64,000 nt of DNA from Streptomyces sp. NBC_00285 (GCF_036174265.1 NZ_CP108055.1:8866001-8930000); one strand, 5' to 3'. Positions 17,987-27,729 are shown, numbered from the stretch's first letter. The notes: generated from the sequence alone by a model not told the origin. Numbers and translations: made by a program.

Positions 17987-19120
17987 TCATCCTTCTTCGG
18001 CCACGGGGTCCTCCTCCGCCAGCACCCGCTGAGCCGTCGCGAAGGCGGAGTTCGCCGCCGGAACCCCGCAGTACACGGCCGTCTGGAGCAGTACGGCGCC
18101 GATCTCCTCCGGCGTGAGCCCGTTGCGCCGCGCCGCCCGCACATGCATGGCCAGTTCGTCGTAGTGGCCGTGTGCGACGAGCGCCGTCAGTGTGATCATG
18201 CTGCGTTCGCGGCGGCTGAGGGTCGGATCGGTCCAGATCTCGCCCCACGCGTAGCGCGAGATGAAGTCCTGGAAGCGCGCGGTGAACGGAGTCTGCCGGG
18301 CCTGCGCCCGGTCCACGTGGGCGTCCCCGAGCACCTCGCGCCGCACCTCCATGCCCCGCCCGGCGCCGCCGCCGAGGTGCGCCCGCAGCGCGGTGAGGAC
18401 GGCCTCCGGGCACTGTGCGGGCGCCAGGTGCGAGGCCCCGGGGAGCTCGACGAGTGCGGCGCCCGGCACGGCGTCGGCGATCTCCCTCAGGTGCGGGGGC
18501 GGGGTCGCCGGGTCGGCGCGGCCGGCCACGAGCAGCGTGCGCGCGGTGATCGAGTCCAGCCGGTCGCGCAGGTCGAAGGCGGCCAGGGCGTCACAGCAGG
18601 CCGCGTACGCCTGCGGGTCGGCCTCGGCGTGGTCGCGCAGGAGTTCCGGCACGGTGAAGTCACCTGTGAACCAGCGGGAGTTCGCGCTCTCCAGCAGCCA
18701 CCCGAGTCCCTCGCGCCGGACCCGCTCGGCCCGTTCCTCCCACGGCCGGCGACCGTTGAAGTGGGCCGAGGAGCAGATCACGGCGAGGGACTCGACGCGC
18801 TCCGGGTGATGCACGGCCAGATGCAGACCGACGGCACCGCCGAGCGACACCCCGGCATACGTGAACCGCTCGACGCCGAGCGAGTCGGCCAGCGCCAGCA
18901 CCAGGCCGGCGAGGTCACCGACGGTGGCACCGGGTCCGATCAGTCCGGGCGCCGAACCGCCGTGCCCGGGCAGGTCCCAGCGGACCACCCGGTGGGTGAT
19001 GGACAGCTCGGGCGCCACCTTGTCCCACAGGGCGGACGACGTCCCGAGCGACGGCCCGAGCAGCAGCGGGGGAGCGGAAGCGGGCCCCTCGGCACGGTGG
19101 TTGAGGAGTGTGTCGGTCAA
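17987..19120 (-). CDS. pcaL: PcaL: enol-lactonase/carboxymuconolactone decarboxylase fusion
   Basis: 377-residue fusion of PcaD and PcaC. The first about 250 residues are an alpha/beta-hydrolase (nucleophile GVSLGG near residue 95; late His in GASHLAP) that opens beta-ketoadipate enol-lactone. The last about 120 residues are a 4-carboxymuconolactone decarboxylase (RERSMITLTALVAHGHYDEL, then HVRAARRNGLT). It carries out two successive steps of the protocatechuate branch. TTG 19120 is taken as start because it overlaps the pcaB stop (TTGA) and gives the expected N terminus; the upstream frame is a shadow of pcaB. Confidence 0.95.
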   Translation of the reverse strand: MTDTLLNHRAEGPASAPPLLLGPSLGTSSALWDKVAPELSITHRVVRWDLPGHGGSAPGLIGPGATVGDLAGLVLALADSLGVERFTYAGVSLGGAVGLHLAVHHPERVESLAVICSSAHFNGRRPWEERAERVRREGLGWLLESANSRWFTGDFTVPELLRDHAEADPQAYAACCDALAAFDLRDRLDSITARTLLVAGRADPATPPPHLREIADAVPGAALVELPGASHLAPAQCPEAVLTALRAHLGGGAGRGMEVRREVLGDAHVDRAQARQTPFTARFQDFISRYAWGEIWTDPTLSRRERSMITLTALVAHGHYDELAMHVRAARRNGLTPEEIGAVLLQTAVYCGVPAANSAFATAQRVLAEEDPVAEEG

Positions 19121-20448
19121 CGTCGCTCCAGGGCGCGGTCGGTGAGGGCTCCGGCGGAGCCGGTGTAGCGGGCGGGGTCGGTGAGCTCGTCGAGGTCGAG
19201 ATCCTTCAACTCGGGCTCCTGCGAGAGGAGTTCTCGCAGCGGTAGGCCTTCGACGTAGGTCCGCCCGGCGAGTTCCGTCAGCAGTGCCTTGGCGCGGGCC
19301 CGCCCCAGCACGGGCGCCAGCTCGGCGGACAGCCGCTCGGAGACGATCAACCCGTGGGTGAGGCCGAGGTGTTGGCGCATGGCCTCCGGGTGGACCCGCA
19401 ACCCCTCGGCCAGCTCGGCGGCGTCCCGGGCCGCTCCGCCGACCAGTCGCAGCAGGTCCCTGAGCGGTTCCCACTCCGCGTGCCAGGCACCGGCGGGCCG
19501 CTCGTCCTCGGCGGCCAGCGAGCCGTACAGCGTCGCCGCGAGCTGCGGGGCGCGCCGGACGGCGGCCGCGATCAGCGTGGACCGCACGGGGTTCGCCTTG
19601 TGCGGCATGGCGGAGGAGCCCCCGCCGCTGCCCTCCGCGACCTCGGCGATCTCGGTGCGGCCGAGGACGAGCACATCGGCGGCGATCTTCCCGAGCGCCC
19701 CGGCGCTGAAGGCCAGACATCCGGCGAGGTCGGCGACCGGTGTGCGCAGGGTGTGCCAGGGCAGGGCAGGCGCCCGCAGTCCCAGTTCGGCGGCGAAGGC
19801 CGCAGTGAGAGCTTCGGTGTCCTCGGCGCCGTACACCGTGAAGGCCGCCGACGTCCCGGCGGCGCCGCCCAGTTGGGCGGGCAGGGAGTCCCGTACGGCC
19901 GTGACGCGGTCTCGTGCGTCCAGCACCAGTGAACGCCAGCCGGCGGTCTTCAGCCCGAATGTCGTCGGTACGGCGTGCTGGGTGAGTGTCCGTCCCGGCA
20001 TCGCGGTGTCACGGTGTTCGGCGGCGAGCCGGGCCAGGGACCGCTGGAGGCGGTCGAGGTCCGCCAGGAGCAGGCCGAGGGTGCGCGTGGCCACCAGCAT
20101 CGTGGCCGTGTCCTGGATGTCCTGGCTGGTGGCGCCCCGGTGGACGTAGGGGCCGTACTCCTCGCCGACCGCCTGGGTGAGGTCGGCGACCAGGGGGATG
20201 ACGGGGTTGCCGCCGCCGCGCGCACGGTCGGCGAGGGACCGTACGTCGAAACGGCCCGCGTCGGCGGCGGCCGCGACTGCTTCGGCGGCCTCGGCCGGGG
20301 TGAGGCCCAGCGCGGCCTGCGCCCGGGTCAGTGCGGCCTCCGTGTCCAGCAGCGCCTGGAGGTAGGCGCCGTCGGAGGTCGCGGAGGCCGCGGGGGAGCC
20401 TGCCCACCCGGGGGCGAGCAGGCCGGTGTCCGGATCGGGAGAAGTCAC
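19117..20448 (-). CDS. pcaB: 3-carboxy-cis,cis-muconate cycloisomerase
   Basis: 443 residues of the fumarase/aspartase superfamily, with the signature GSSAMPHKANPVR near residue 280. It converts 3-carboxy-cis,cis-muconate, the ring-cleavage product of PcaGH, into 4-carboxymuconolactone. GTG 20448 overlaps the pcaG stop (GTGA), and the stop overlaps pcaL, so the distal operon is tightly coupled. The apparent upstream extension of this frame runs antisense-like through pcaG and is not coding. Confidence 0.95.
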   Translation of the reverse strand: MTSPDPDTGLLAPGWAGSPAASATSDGAYLQALLDTEAALTRAQAALGLTPAEAAEAVAAAADAGRFDVRSLADRARGGGNPVIPLVADLTQAVGEEYGPYVHRGATSQDIQDTATMLVATRTLGLLLADLDRLQRSLARLAAEHRDTAMPGRTLTQHAVPTTFGLKTAGWRSLVLDARDRVTAVRDSLPAQLGGAAGTSAAFTVYGAEDTEALTAAFAAELGLRAPALPWHTLRTPVADLAGCLAFSAGALGKIAADVLVLGRTEIAEVAEGSGGGSSAMPHKANPVRSTLIAAAVRRAPQLAATLYGSLAAEDERPAGAWHAEWEPLRDLLRLVGGAARDAAELAEGLRVHPEAMRQHLGLTHGLIVSERLSAELAPVLGRARAKALLTELAGRTYVEGLPLRELLSQEPELKDLDLDELTDPARYTGSAGALTDRALERR

Positions 20449-21050
20449 TGGAACTCCAGGAAGACCGTTTCGCCTTCGCCCTGAAGGCGGATGTCGAAAC
20501 GGTAGGTGCCATCGCCCTGCTGACGCGCGATCAGCGTGTCGCGTCGCTCCGCGGGCACCCGCGAGAGCAGCGGGTCGGCGGTGCGGGCCGCCTCGTCGCC
20601 CGGCAGGTAGATCCGCGTGTACAGATGCACCAGCAGACCGCGTGCGAAGACGCACACGCTGACGTAGGGGGCGCTCTGCCCGCGTGCGCCCGGCCGCAGC
20701 GTCCGTGCGGTCCAGTGACCGTTGGCGTCGGTCTGGATGCGGCCCCAGCCGGTGAACTCCACGCCGTTGCGGCCCAGGTAGCCGCCGCTCGCGGGATCGC
20801 GCCGGATCGAACCGTCGGCCTGCGGGACGTTGCCGTCCGGATCGGGGCCCCACAGCTCGATGAACGCGTCGGGCAGCGGGTTGCCCTCGCCGTCGGTGAT
20901 GTACCCCTGGAGGACGATCGTGTCCGGGTGGCCGACGGGCGCGATGTCGCCGCCGCCGGGGAAGGGCAGGGCGTGTCCGTAGAAGGGGCCGACCGTGTGC
21001 GACGGGGTGGGGAGCACGGTCTCGGGGCGGTTCGTGTCGATCTTCGTCAT
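20445..21050 (-). CDS. pcaG: Protocatechuate 3,4-dioxygenase, alpha subunit
   Basis: 201 residues, the usual alpha-subunit size. The intradiol dioxygenase fold is recognisable (TVGPFYGHALPF at the start, GYITDGEGNPLPDAFIELWG centrally). As in other alpha subunits the catalytic iron ligands are not all kept; iron is bound by the beta subunit. It starts 6 nt after pcaH. Confidence 0.95.
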   Translation of the reverse strand: MTKIDTNRPETVLPTPSHTVGPFYGHALPFPGGGDIAPVGHPDTIVLQGYITDGEGNPLPDAFIELWGPDPDGNVPQADGSIRRDPASGGYLGRNGVEFTGWGRIQTDANGHWTARTLRPGARGQSAPYVSVCVFARGLLVHLYTRIYLPGDEAARTADPLLSRVPAERRDTLIARQQGDGTYRFDIRLQGEGETVFLEFQ

Positions 21051-21056
21051 GGCAGG

Positions 21057-21830
21057 TCAGCGCCCCTCTTCGATCCAGGTGGCGTGCGGTCCGTCGAGCA
21101 CGATGTCCCAGTGGTAGCCCATCGAGAACTCCGGTACGGACAGGCTGTGGTCGTAGGTGGCGACGAGCCGCTGCCGGGCCGCGTCGTCCGTCACCGACTG
21201 GATGATCGGGTCGTACGGGAACAGCGGGTCGCTCGGGAAGTACATCTGCGTGACCAGGCGCTGGGTGAACGCCGTGCCGAACAGCGAGAAGTGGATGTGG
21301 GCCGGCCGCCAGGCGTTGACGTGCTGGCGCCAGGGATAGGGGCCCGGCTGGACGGTCGTGAAGCGGTAGAGGCCGTCTTCGTCGGTCAGGGTGCGGCCGA
21401 CACCCGTGAAGTTCGGGTCCAGCGGGGCGTCGTGCTGCTCGCGCTGGTGGGCGTAGCGTCCCGCCGAGTTCGCCTGCCAGATCTCCACCAGCTGCCCGCG
21501 GAGCGGGCGGCCGTCACGGTCGAGGAGACGGCCCTCGACGGTGATCCGCTCACCGACCGGCTCCCCGGTGTGCTGCCGGGTGAGGTCGCTGTCGATCTCC
21601 GTGATGTCCCGCTCGCCGAAGGCGGGGGAGTACAGCTCGACCAGCTCGGGGTCCTTGGACACGTCGATGGTGATCGGCGGCTGCTTCGGATGCCGCGCTA
21701 TGGAGGAACGGTAGGGCGCGTAGTCCCGGCGGGGCTGGTGCTCGACGGGGGCGCCGTCGGCGAGCCGCTTCTCGTAGGCGGCGTGCTCGGCGGCGATCTC
21801 CTGGTCGATGTCGTGCTGGGTGAGAGTCAT
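21057..21830 (-). CDS. pcaH: Protocatechuate 3,4-dioxygenase, beta subunit
   Basis: 257 residues. The non-haem Fe(III) ligand region is present, with the Tyr in GPYPW and the His pair in RPAHIHFSLFG. It cleaves protocatechuate between the two hydroxylated carbons, giving 3-carboxy-cis,cis-muconate, as an (alpha-beta)n complex with PcaG. Located between pcaF and pcaG, 18 nt from pcaF. Confidence 0.96.
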   Translation of the reverse strand: MTLTQHDIDQEIAAEHAAYEKRLADGAPVEHQPRRDYAPYRSSIARHPKQPPITIDVSKDPELVELYSPAFGERDITEIDSDLTRQHTGEPVGERITVEGRLLDRDGRPLRGQLVEIWQANSAGRYAHQREQHDAPLDPNFTGVGRTLTDEDGLYRFTTVQPGPYPWRQHVNAWRPAHIHFSLFGTAFTQRLVTQMYFPSDPLFPYDPIIQSVTDDAARQRLVATYDHSLSVPEFSMGYHWDIVLDGPHATWIEEGR

Positions 21831-21848
21831 GAGGCTTCCTGCGTTTCG

Positions 21849-23051
21849 TTAACGTTCGAGGACGAGAGCGAGACCCTGGCCCACTCCGATGCACAGCGTG
21901 GCCACACCCACCCCGCTGCCCCTGCGGGCGAGTTGGTGGGCGACGGTGCCGGCGAGCCGCGCCCCGGACGCACCCAGCGGATGCCCGAGGGCGATCGCAC
22001 CGCCCTGCGGGTTGAGGATCGCCGGGTCGAACTCGGGCCACTCCGCGACACAGCCGAGCACCTGCGCGGCGAACGCCTCGTTCAGTTCCAGAACTGACAG
22101 GTCGTCAAACCCCTTGCCCGCCTTGGCGAGGGCCCGGTTGACGGCCTCGACGGGGGCGAGCCCGAAGTAGTGCGGGTCCAGGGCGTTGACGCCGGTCGCG
22201 GAGATCCGGGCCAGCGGCTCGCGACCGGTCGCGGCAAGGCCCTCGTCGTCCACCAGCAGCAGGGCGGCGGCACCGTCGTTGAGCGGAGAGGCGTTGCCGG
22301 CGGTCACGGTTCCTTGAGAGGTCCGGAACGACGGCTTCAGCTTCGCCATCGCCTCCAGCGAGGCATCCGCCCGTACGCATTCGTCGGCACCGAACACGAC
22401 CGGCTCGCCCTTGCGCTGCGGGACCGGCACCGGTGCGAGTTCGGCGTCGAACAGCCCCGCCTCCCGGGCGGCGGCCGCCTTTCGGTGACTGGCCAGGGCG
22501 AACTCGTCCTGCTGCTCACGCGTGATCTTGTGCTTGTCCGCGATCAGTTCGGCCGACTCGCCGAGCGGGATCGTCCACTGCGGCTCCATCCTCGGATTGA
22601 CCATGCGCCAGCCGAGCGTGGTCGAGTACAGCTCGGTGTGGGCGGCGGGGAAGGGCTTGTCGGACTTGGGCAGCACGTACGGCGCCCGGGTCATCGACTC
22701 GACCCCGCCCGCCACGGCGATGGAGGCGTCCCCGACGGCGATGGCGCGGGCCGCCTGGATCACCGCCTCCAGCCCCGACGCGCACAGCCGGTTGACGGTC
22801 ACGCCCGGCACGCTCGCGGGCAGTCCGGCCAGCAGCGCGGCCATGCGGCCGACGTTGCGGTTCTCCTCACCGGCGCCGTTGGCGTTGCCGAAGTAGACGT
22901 CCTCGATCCGGGACGGGTCCAGGTCGGGGGTACGGGCGAGGAGTTCACGGATCGCGTGGGCGCCCAGGTCGTCCGGGCGCACCGACGCGAGGCCGCCGTT
23001 GTAGCGGCCGATCGGTGTGCGGACCGCGTCGACGATGTAGACGTTCTTCAT
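21849..23051 (-). CDS. pcaF: Beta-ketoadipyl-CoA thiolase
   Basis: 400-residue thiolase. The acylated Cys is in [10 protein letters not shown] (about residue 90), the His in [10 protein letters not shown] (about 355) and the second Cys in TLCIGVGQG (about 388). It splits beta-ketoadipyl-CoA into succinyl-CoA and acetyl-CoA, the last step of the pathway. Its start overlaps the pcaJ stop by 4 nt. Confidence 0.96.
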   Translation of the reverse strand: MKNVYIVDAVRTPIGRYNGGLASVRPDDLGAHAIRELLARTPDLDPSRIEDVYFGNANGAGEENRNVGRMAALLAGLPASVPGVTVNRLCASGLEAVIQAARAIAVGDASIAVAGGVESMTRAPYVLPKSDKPFPAAHTELYSTTLGWRMVNPRMEPQWTIPLGESAELIADKHKITREQQDEFALASHRKAAAAREAGLFDAELAPVPVPQRKGEPVVFGADECVRADASLEAMAKLKPSFRTSQGTVTAGNASPLNDGAAALLLVDDEGLAATGREPLARISATGVNALDPHYFGLAPVEAVNRALAKAGKGFDDLSVLELNEAFAAQVLGCVAEWPEFDPAILNPQGGAIALGHPLGASGARLAGTVAHQLARRGSGVGVATLCIGVGQGLALVLER

Positions 23052-23692
23052 TTCAGACCCTCCGTGACGGTCAGCTCGGCGTCGGTCCTGGCGGTGATCT
23101 CCTCGACGCTCACCCCGGGCGCGGTCTCGACCAGGACCAGGCCGTCCTCGGTGACGTCCAGGACGCCGAGGTCGGTGATGATCCGGTTCACGCACGCCTT
23201 GCCGGTCAGCGGCAGCGCGCACTCGGTGAGGATCTTCGGTGAACCGTCCTTGGCGGTGTGGGTCATCACCACGATGACCGTACGGGCGCCGTGGACCAGG
23301 TCCATCGCCCCACCGATCCCGGTGATCATCTTGCCGGGGACGGCCCAGTTGGCCAGATCGCCGGTCTCGGACACCTGCATGGCGCCCAGCACGGCGACGT
23401 CGATGTGCCCGCCCCGGATCATCCCGAAGGACAGTGCCGAGTCGAAGAAGGACGCCCCCGGCAGCACGGTGACGGTCTCCTTGCCCGCGTTGATCAGATC
23501 GGGGTCGACCTGGTCCTCGGTGGGATAGGGGCCGGTGCCCAGGATGCCGTTCTCGGACTCCAGGATCACCTCGACGTCCGCGGGGAGGTGGTTCGGGATC
23601 AGCGTCGGCAGTCCGATGCCGAGGTTGACGTACTGGCCGTCCCGCAGTTCGCGTGCGGCCCGCGCGGCCATCTCTTCCCGCGTCCATGCCAT
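23048..23692 (-). CDS. pcaJ: 3-oxoadipate CoA-transferase, subunit B
   Basis: 214 residues of the CoA-transferase family I beta subunit, with the catalytic Glu in the [11 protein letters not shown] segment near residue 50. With PcaI it transfers CoA from succinyl-CoA to beta-ketoadipate. Start ATG 23692 overlaps the TAA stop of pcaI by one base. Confidence 0.96.
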   Translation of the reverse strand: MAWTREEMAARAARELRDGQYVNLGIGLPTLIPNHLPADVEVILESENGILGTGPYPTEDQVDPDLINAGKETVTVLPGASFFDSALSFGMIRGGHIDVAVLGAMQVSETGDLANWAVPGKMITGIGGAMDLVHGARTVIVVMTHTAKDGSPKILTECALPLTGKACVNRIITDLGVLDVTEDGLVLVETAPGVSVEEITARTDAELTVTEGLK

Positions 23693-24474
23693 TACCGGCT
23701 CACCGTCCCTCGTGCCGCCGGCGCGGAGACCGTGCGCTGCTCTATGCCCTTGGCCGCCGCCTGCCCGGGGGTGAGGGCGACGACCCGCTGGACGAAGATC
23801 CCCGGCAGATGCACCGCGTCCGGATCGATCCCGCCGGGCTCCACCAGTTCCTCCACCTCGGCGATCGTGACCTTGCCGGCCATCGCCGCGAGCGGGTTGA
23901 AGTTCCGGCTGGACTTGTTGAAGACCAGGTTGCCGTGCCGGTCGCCCCGCCAGGCCCGCACCAGCGCGAAGTCGGTGCGGATCCCGTGCTCCAGGACGTG
24001 TTCCACGCCGTCGAACTCCCGCACCTCCTTCGGCGGCGAGGCGAGCGCGACGCCGCCCTGGCCGTCGTAGCGCCAGGGCAGTCCGCCGTCGGCGACCTGG
24101 GTGCCGACCCCGGCCGGGGTGAAGAACGCGGGGATCCCGGCGCCGCCCGCCCGCAGCCGCTCGGCGAGCGTGCCCTGCGGGATCATCTCGACCTCCAGCT
24201 CACCGGCCAGGTACTGGCGGGCGAACTCCTTGTTGGCGCCGATGTAGGAGCCGGTCACGCGGGCGATCCGCCCGGCGGCGAGCAGGATCGCGAGGCCGGA
24301 GTCCATCGCCCCGCAGTTGTTGGAGACCACCGACAGCGAGCCGGTGCCCTGTTCGTACAGGGCCTGGATGAGCACGTTCGGCACACCGCTCAGCCCGAAA
24401 CCGCCCACCGCGAGCGACGCGCCCTCCGGCACATCGGCCACCGCCTCCCGGGCTGTGGCGACCACCTTGTCCAT
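23692..24474 (-). CDS. pcaI: 3-oxoadipate CoA-transferase, subunit A
   Basis: 260 residues of the CoA-transferase family I alpha subunit ([13 protein letters not shown] near residue 30; later [20 protein letters not shown]). First gene of the leftward operon pcaIJFHGBL. ATG 24474 gives the usual N terminus MDKVV; ATG 24495 is an in-frame alternative 21 nt upstream and would overlap the edge of the operator. The divergent MarR gene pcaV faces it across 193 nt. Confidence 0.95.
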   Translation of the reverse strand: MDKVVATAREAVADVPEGASLAVGGFGLSGVPNVLIQALYEQGTGSLSVVSNNCGAMDSGLAILLAAGRIARVTGSYIGANKEFARQYLAGELEVEMIPQGTLAERLRAGGAGIPAFFTPAGVGTQVADGGLPWRYDGQGGVALASPPKEVREFDGVEHVLEHGIRTDFALVRAWRGDRHGNLVFNKSSRNFNPLAAMAGKVTIAEVEELVEPGGIDPDAVHLPGIFVQRVVALTPGQAAAKGIEQRTVSAPAARGTVSR

Positions 24475-24496
24475 CCGAAAGCCCCATCTCTCCAAT

Positions 24497-24514
24497 TACT
24501 CAGGGCACTGAGTA
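24497..24514. promoter_or_regulatory. Probable PcaV operator
   Basis: Perfect inverted repeat TACTCAG-GGCA-CTGAGTA, 22 nt before the pcaI start. With one mismatch the arms extend to 10 bp. MarR proteins bind such 16-20 bp palindromes, and in S. coelicolor PcaV represses the pca genes until protocatechuate is bound. The position next to pcaI and facing pcaV fits this role. A weaker palindromic core, GTGCAC, near 24636 may be a second site closer to pcaV. Confidence 0.75.
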
Positions 24515-24667
24515 TTTCAGCGAGGTCTCTCTCACGCTGTCACCGTGGCAGCCGGGCGTCAAGACCTCTGCGTAGAAGCAGGTCAGTGACGATCCCGCGA
24601 TACTGACGGGGGCGGCAGGCTCCAGGTATCGTTCAGTGCACCAACGAATTCGACCTCGGGAGCGCAC

Positions 24668-25132
24668 ATGGCGGCGGTGGACCTCACCACGCACCCCGGG
24701 CACCTCGCCCGGCGGTTCCAGCAGGCGCACTACCTGCTGTGGAACACCATGGTCTCCGAGGAGATCACCTCGCCGCAGTTCGCGGTCCTCAACGCCCTCG
24801 TCGCCGAGCCGGGACTCGACCAGCGCACGGTGGGGGAGCGGGTCGGGCTCGACAGGTCCACCATTGCCGAGGTCATCAGCCGGCTCGGCCGGCGCGGACT
24901 GCTCGACAAGGTCCGCGACCCGGGGGACGGACGCCGCTTCCTGCTGCGTCTGACCGGCGACGGGGAGCGGACCCACCGCAAGCTGAGCGTGCGTACGGCC
25001 CGGATGAACCAGGTCTTCCTGGCCCCGCTGTCCGCCGAGGAACAGCACCTGTTCTTCGAGCTGATCCGCCGGGTCTCGGACGCGGCGGAGGGGCTGCGCA
25101 ACCCGGCGGAACCCGTCGCCGCACCGTCGTAG
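24668..25132 (+). CDS. pcaV: MarR-family regulator of the pca operon
   Basis: 154-residue MarR protein with a winged helix (about residues 35-100: SPQFAVLNALVAEPG, then LDRSTIAEVISRLGRRGLL and the wing DPGDGRRFLL). It closely matches my recollection of S. coelicolor PcaV (SCO6704), including the N-terminal Arg-containing helix (LARRFQQAHYLLW) whose Arg15 is reported to bind protocatechuate. It is divergent from pcaI with a strong palindrome between. It should repress pcaIJFHGBL and itself until protocatechuate appears. Confidence 0.9.
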   Translation: MAAVDLTTHPGHLARRFQQAHYLLWNTMVSEEITSPQFAVLNALVAEPGLDQRTVGERVGLDRSTIAEVISRLGRRGLLDKVRDPGDGRRFLLRLTGDGERTHRKLSVRTARMNQVFLAPLSAEEQHLFFELIRRVSDAAEGLRNPAEPVAAPS

Positions 25133-25135
25133 GGG

Positions 25136-26137
25136 CTACGACACCTTCGCGAACACGACCCAGACCTGGCCCTTCGCGAAGTTCACCGCAGAGCCGTCCT
25201 TCGTGGTGAACTCCGTGCCGTCCGTGGCCTTCGGCCGCTTCCAGTTCACGTCGAACGACCGTCCGTCGCGGAGCACCTTCGCCGTTCCCGAGCCCACCGT
25301 CTGCGTGTACGGCGTGTAGTTGCCGAGGAAGTCGTGGAAGGCGGACCGGCGCACCTTCACGTACTGCACGACGACCGTCGCCGGCGCCAGCCGCTTCCCG
25401 TCGGTGGTCACGTCCGGTGCGCCGTCCATCGAGACCAGCCAGCGCTCCCGGCTCGCCGACCAGCTGAAGGTGAAGCGGGCGGCGGGGAAGCGGACCGTCT
25501 CCGAGGTGTCCTTCGTGCCGCCGGCGGGCGCGGGGCCGTAGCGGAAGCCGGTGGTCAGTGCGTCCGCGCCCGGCGTGGCGGGCAGCAGGCGCTTCGGGCG
25601 CACGTAGAGGTTGTGCGGGGCGGGCTTGGCGGTGCCGCGGAAGTAGGCTCCGGACGCCTTCTCGGGGGTCCGGGCGTCCAGTGGCGCCCGGTTGATCAGC
25701 GGCATCAGCTTGCCCTGGGCGCCGGAGAAGGCGAGCGTCGGCTTCTGGAACTGCCGCAGCAGCTCCAGGTCCGACTCGCGGGCGCTGCGCACCGGGCCGA
25801 CGGACTTGGGCAGCTTCGTCGCGAACACGGCCATGAGCCGGCTGAGCCCGCCCTCGACCTGCTCGGCGTAGACGATGTCCGCGGAGTCGAGGCCGGTCTG
25901 CGGGCGCGCAGCCCGTACGTTGTCGATCTTCACGGCGAGCGGGGAGGGAAGGTCGGCCTGCCGGCTCGGCTCCGACGTGCTCGGCTCCGCCGTGTGCAGG
26001 CGACCGCGCCCGTCGTCGGCCGGCACGCGGGGCGTGCCCTGGCCCGTACAGCCCGCCGCGAAGAGGCCCGTGGCCGCCAGTACCGCCGCCGTCGTACGGG
26101 CACGTCGTGTACGTGCCCCGTGTCTCATACCCACCAT
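25136..26137 (-). CDS. DUF3048 lipoprotein (YerB-like)
   Basis: 333 residues. The N terminus has a basic region, a hydrophobic core and a lipobox ending AAGCT, so it is a secreted, lipid-anchored protein. The mature part is a DUF3048 domain (VKIDNVRAARPQTGLDSADIVYAEQVEGG, residues about 70-250, and its C-terminal partner). YerB of Bacillus is the named relative; the function is unknown. ATG 26137 or ATG 26128 may be used. It is convergent with pcaV, with only 3 nt between stops. Confidence 0.87.
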   Translation of the reverse strand: MVGMRHGARTRRARTTAAVLAATGLFAAGCTGQGTPRVPADDGRGRLHTAEPSTSEPSRQADLPSPLAVKIDNVRAARPQTGLDSADIVYAEQVEGGLSRLMAVFATKLPKSVGPVRSARESDLELLRQFQKPTLAFSGAQGKLMPLINRAPLDARTPEKASGAYFRGTAKPAPHNLYVRPKRLLPATPGADALTTGFRYGPAPAGGTKDTSETVRFPAARFTFSWSASRERWLVSMDGAPDVTTDGKRLAPATVVVQYVKVRRSAFHDFLGNYTPYTQTVGSGTAKVLRDGRSFDVNWKRPKATDGTEFTTKDGSAVNFAKGQVWVVFAKVS

Positions 26138-26331
26138 GTCCGCCAGCCCGCCCGTCTCGTGTCTTCGATTGTGCGCTTATAAGTTCATTGCTGGCCATAC
26201 CCGTCTGTTTCTGATTGGTCTCGTTGCCTAGGCCGAACGGCCCCGGATCGCGGTTCGGCGCACGCCGCCCGGGTTCTCGGGGCGCCGGCCCCAGGACCGA
26301 CACGGCGACGTGACGGAGGGAGTGCTGTGCG

Positions 26332-26658
26332 ATGAAGGCAGTGACCTGGCAGGGCAAGCGGGACGTGCGCGTGGAGGAGGTCCGGCGCGGCGGCACCATC
26401 TCGCTGTCCGGCGTCTACGGCGGCATGGCCGACCCGCTGCCGATGCTCACCATGTTCGACAAGCAGATCCAGCTCAGGATGGGCCAGGCCAACGTGCGCC
26501 GCTGGGTCGACGAGATCATGCCGTACCTGACGGACGAGGATCCGCTCGGTGTCGACGGCTTCGCGACCCATCACGTGCCGCTGTCGGACGCCCCGCGCGC
26601 GTACGAGACGTTCCAGAAGAAGCAGGACGGCACGGTGAAGGTGCTGATGCGGCCGTAG
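26332..26658 (+). pseudogene. Zinc alcohol dehydrogenase with large in-frame internal deletion
   Basis: 108-residue frame made of two distant parts of one zinc-dependent alcohol/formaldehyde dehydrogenase. The first about 17 residues (MKAVTWQGKRDVRVEEV) are the classic N terminus. The remainder (RRGGTISLSGVYGGMADPL to KVLMRP) is the C terminus. The catalytic zinc site, structural zinc loop and most of the Rossmann fold, about 270-280 residues, are absent. The reading frame and ribosome site (ggaggga) are kept. It cannot be an active dehydrogenase; it is a deletion relic that may still be expressed. Confidence 0.8.
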
Positions 26659-26667
26659 GGCCCCTAC

Positions 26668-27729
26668 TCAGCGCAGGATCTCGTCGAGGTCGTAGCGCAC
26701 CGGCTCCTCCAGCTGCGCGTACGTGCAGCTCTCCGGCGTCCGGTCGGGGCGCCAGCGGCGGAAGCGGGCGGTGTGGCGGAACCGTACGCCGTTCTCCATG
26801 TGGTCGTACGCCACCTCCGCCACCCGCTCCGGCCTGAGCGGCACCCAGGACAGGTCCTTCTTGCCCGACCAGCGGCTCGGCGCTCCGGGCAGCCGGGCGC
26901 TCTCGTGCGCGGCCTCCTCCGCCCAGGCCGCCCAGGGGTGCCCCGCCGGGTCCCGCATCCGCAGCGGCTCCAGCTCGTCGATCAGCTCGGCGCGCCGCTT
27001 CATCGGGAAGGCCGCGGACACGCCGACGTGCTGGAGTGTGCCCCCCTCGTCGTGGAGGCCGAGCAGCAGGGAGCCGACGACCGGGCCGCTCTTGTGGAGC
27101 CGGTAGCCGGCGACCACGACGTCCGCCGTGCGCTCGTGCTTGATCTTGAACATGGCGCGCTCGTCCTGGAGATAGCGCAGGGTGGGCGGCTTGGCGACGA
27201 CCCCGTCCAGGCCGGCGCCCTCGAACTGCTCGAACCACTGCTGGGCCACCTCGATGTCCGTCGTCGCCGGTGCGAGGTGGACCGGCGCCGTGACCCCGGA
27301 CAGGACCGTCGTGAGCAGCTGTCTGCGGTCGGTGAGGGGGACGTCCAGCAGTGACTCGTCCCGCAGGGCCAGCAGGTCGAAGGCGACGAAGGAGGAGGGT
27401 GTCCGTTCGGCCAGCGTCCGCACCCGGGAGGCCGCCGGATGGATCCGCTCGGTCAGCGCGTCGAAGTCCAGCCGTCCGTTCCGCGCGATGACGATCTCCC
27501 CGTCCAGCACGCACCGCTCGGGCAGCCGGGCCGCGAGTGCCTCCACCAGCTCGGGAAAGTACCTGGTCAGCGTCTTGCCGGTGCGACTGCCGAGCTCGAC
27601 CTCGGCTCCGTCCCTGAACACGACGGCCCGGAACCCGTCCCACTTCGCCTCGTAGTGCATGTCCGGCGGGATCTTCGCCACCGACTTGGCGAGCATGGGC
27701 TTCACGGGGGGCATCACCGGCAGATCCAT
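26668..27729 (-). CDS. ATP-dependent DNA ligase (LigC/LigD ligase domain)
   Basis: 353-residue ATP-dependent ligase. Motif I is YEAKWDG (adenylated Lys, about residue 26), motif III FVAFDLLAL, motif IV LDGVVAK and motif V MFKIKHERTADVVV, followed by an OB-fold domain. This is the stand-alone form of the ligase domain of LigD used in bacterial end joining. ATG 27729 (MDLPVMPP) is preferred to ATG 27750. It is divergent from the polymerase gene, with 65 nt between. No Ku gene is in the window. Confidence 0.92.
   Translation of the reverse strand: MDLPVMPPVKPMLAKSVAKIPPDMHYEAKWDGFRAVVFRDGAEVELGSRTGKTLTRYFPELVEALAARLPERCVLDGEIVIARNGRLDFDALTERIHPAASRVRTLAERTPSSFVAFDLLALRDESLLDVPLTDRRQLLTTVLSGVTAPVHLAPATTDIEVAQQWFEQFEGAGLDGVVAKPPTLRYLQDERAMFKIKHERTADVVVAGYRLHKSGPVVGSLLLGLHDEGGTLQHVGVSAAFPMKRRAELIDELEPLRMRDPAGHPWAAWAEEAAHESARLPGAPSRWSGKKDLSWVPLRPERVAEVAYDHMENGVRFRHTARFRRWRPDRTPESCTYAQLEEPVRYDLDEILR

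Noticed and set aside
17987..24474. Secondary-metabolite biosynthetic cluster
   Set aside because: All genes are those of the catabolic protocatechuate branch; no synthase is present.
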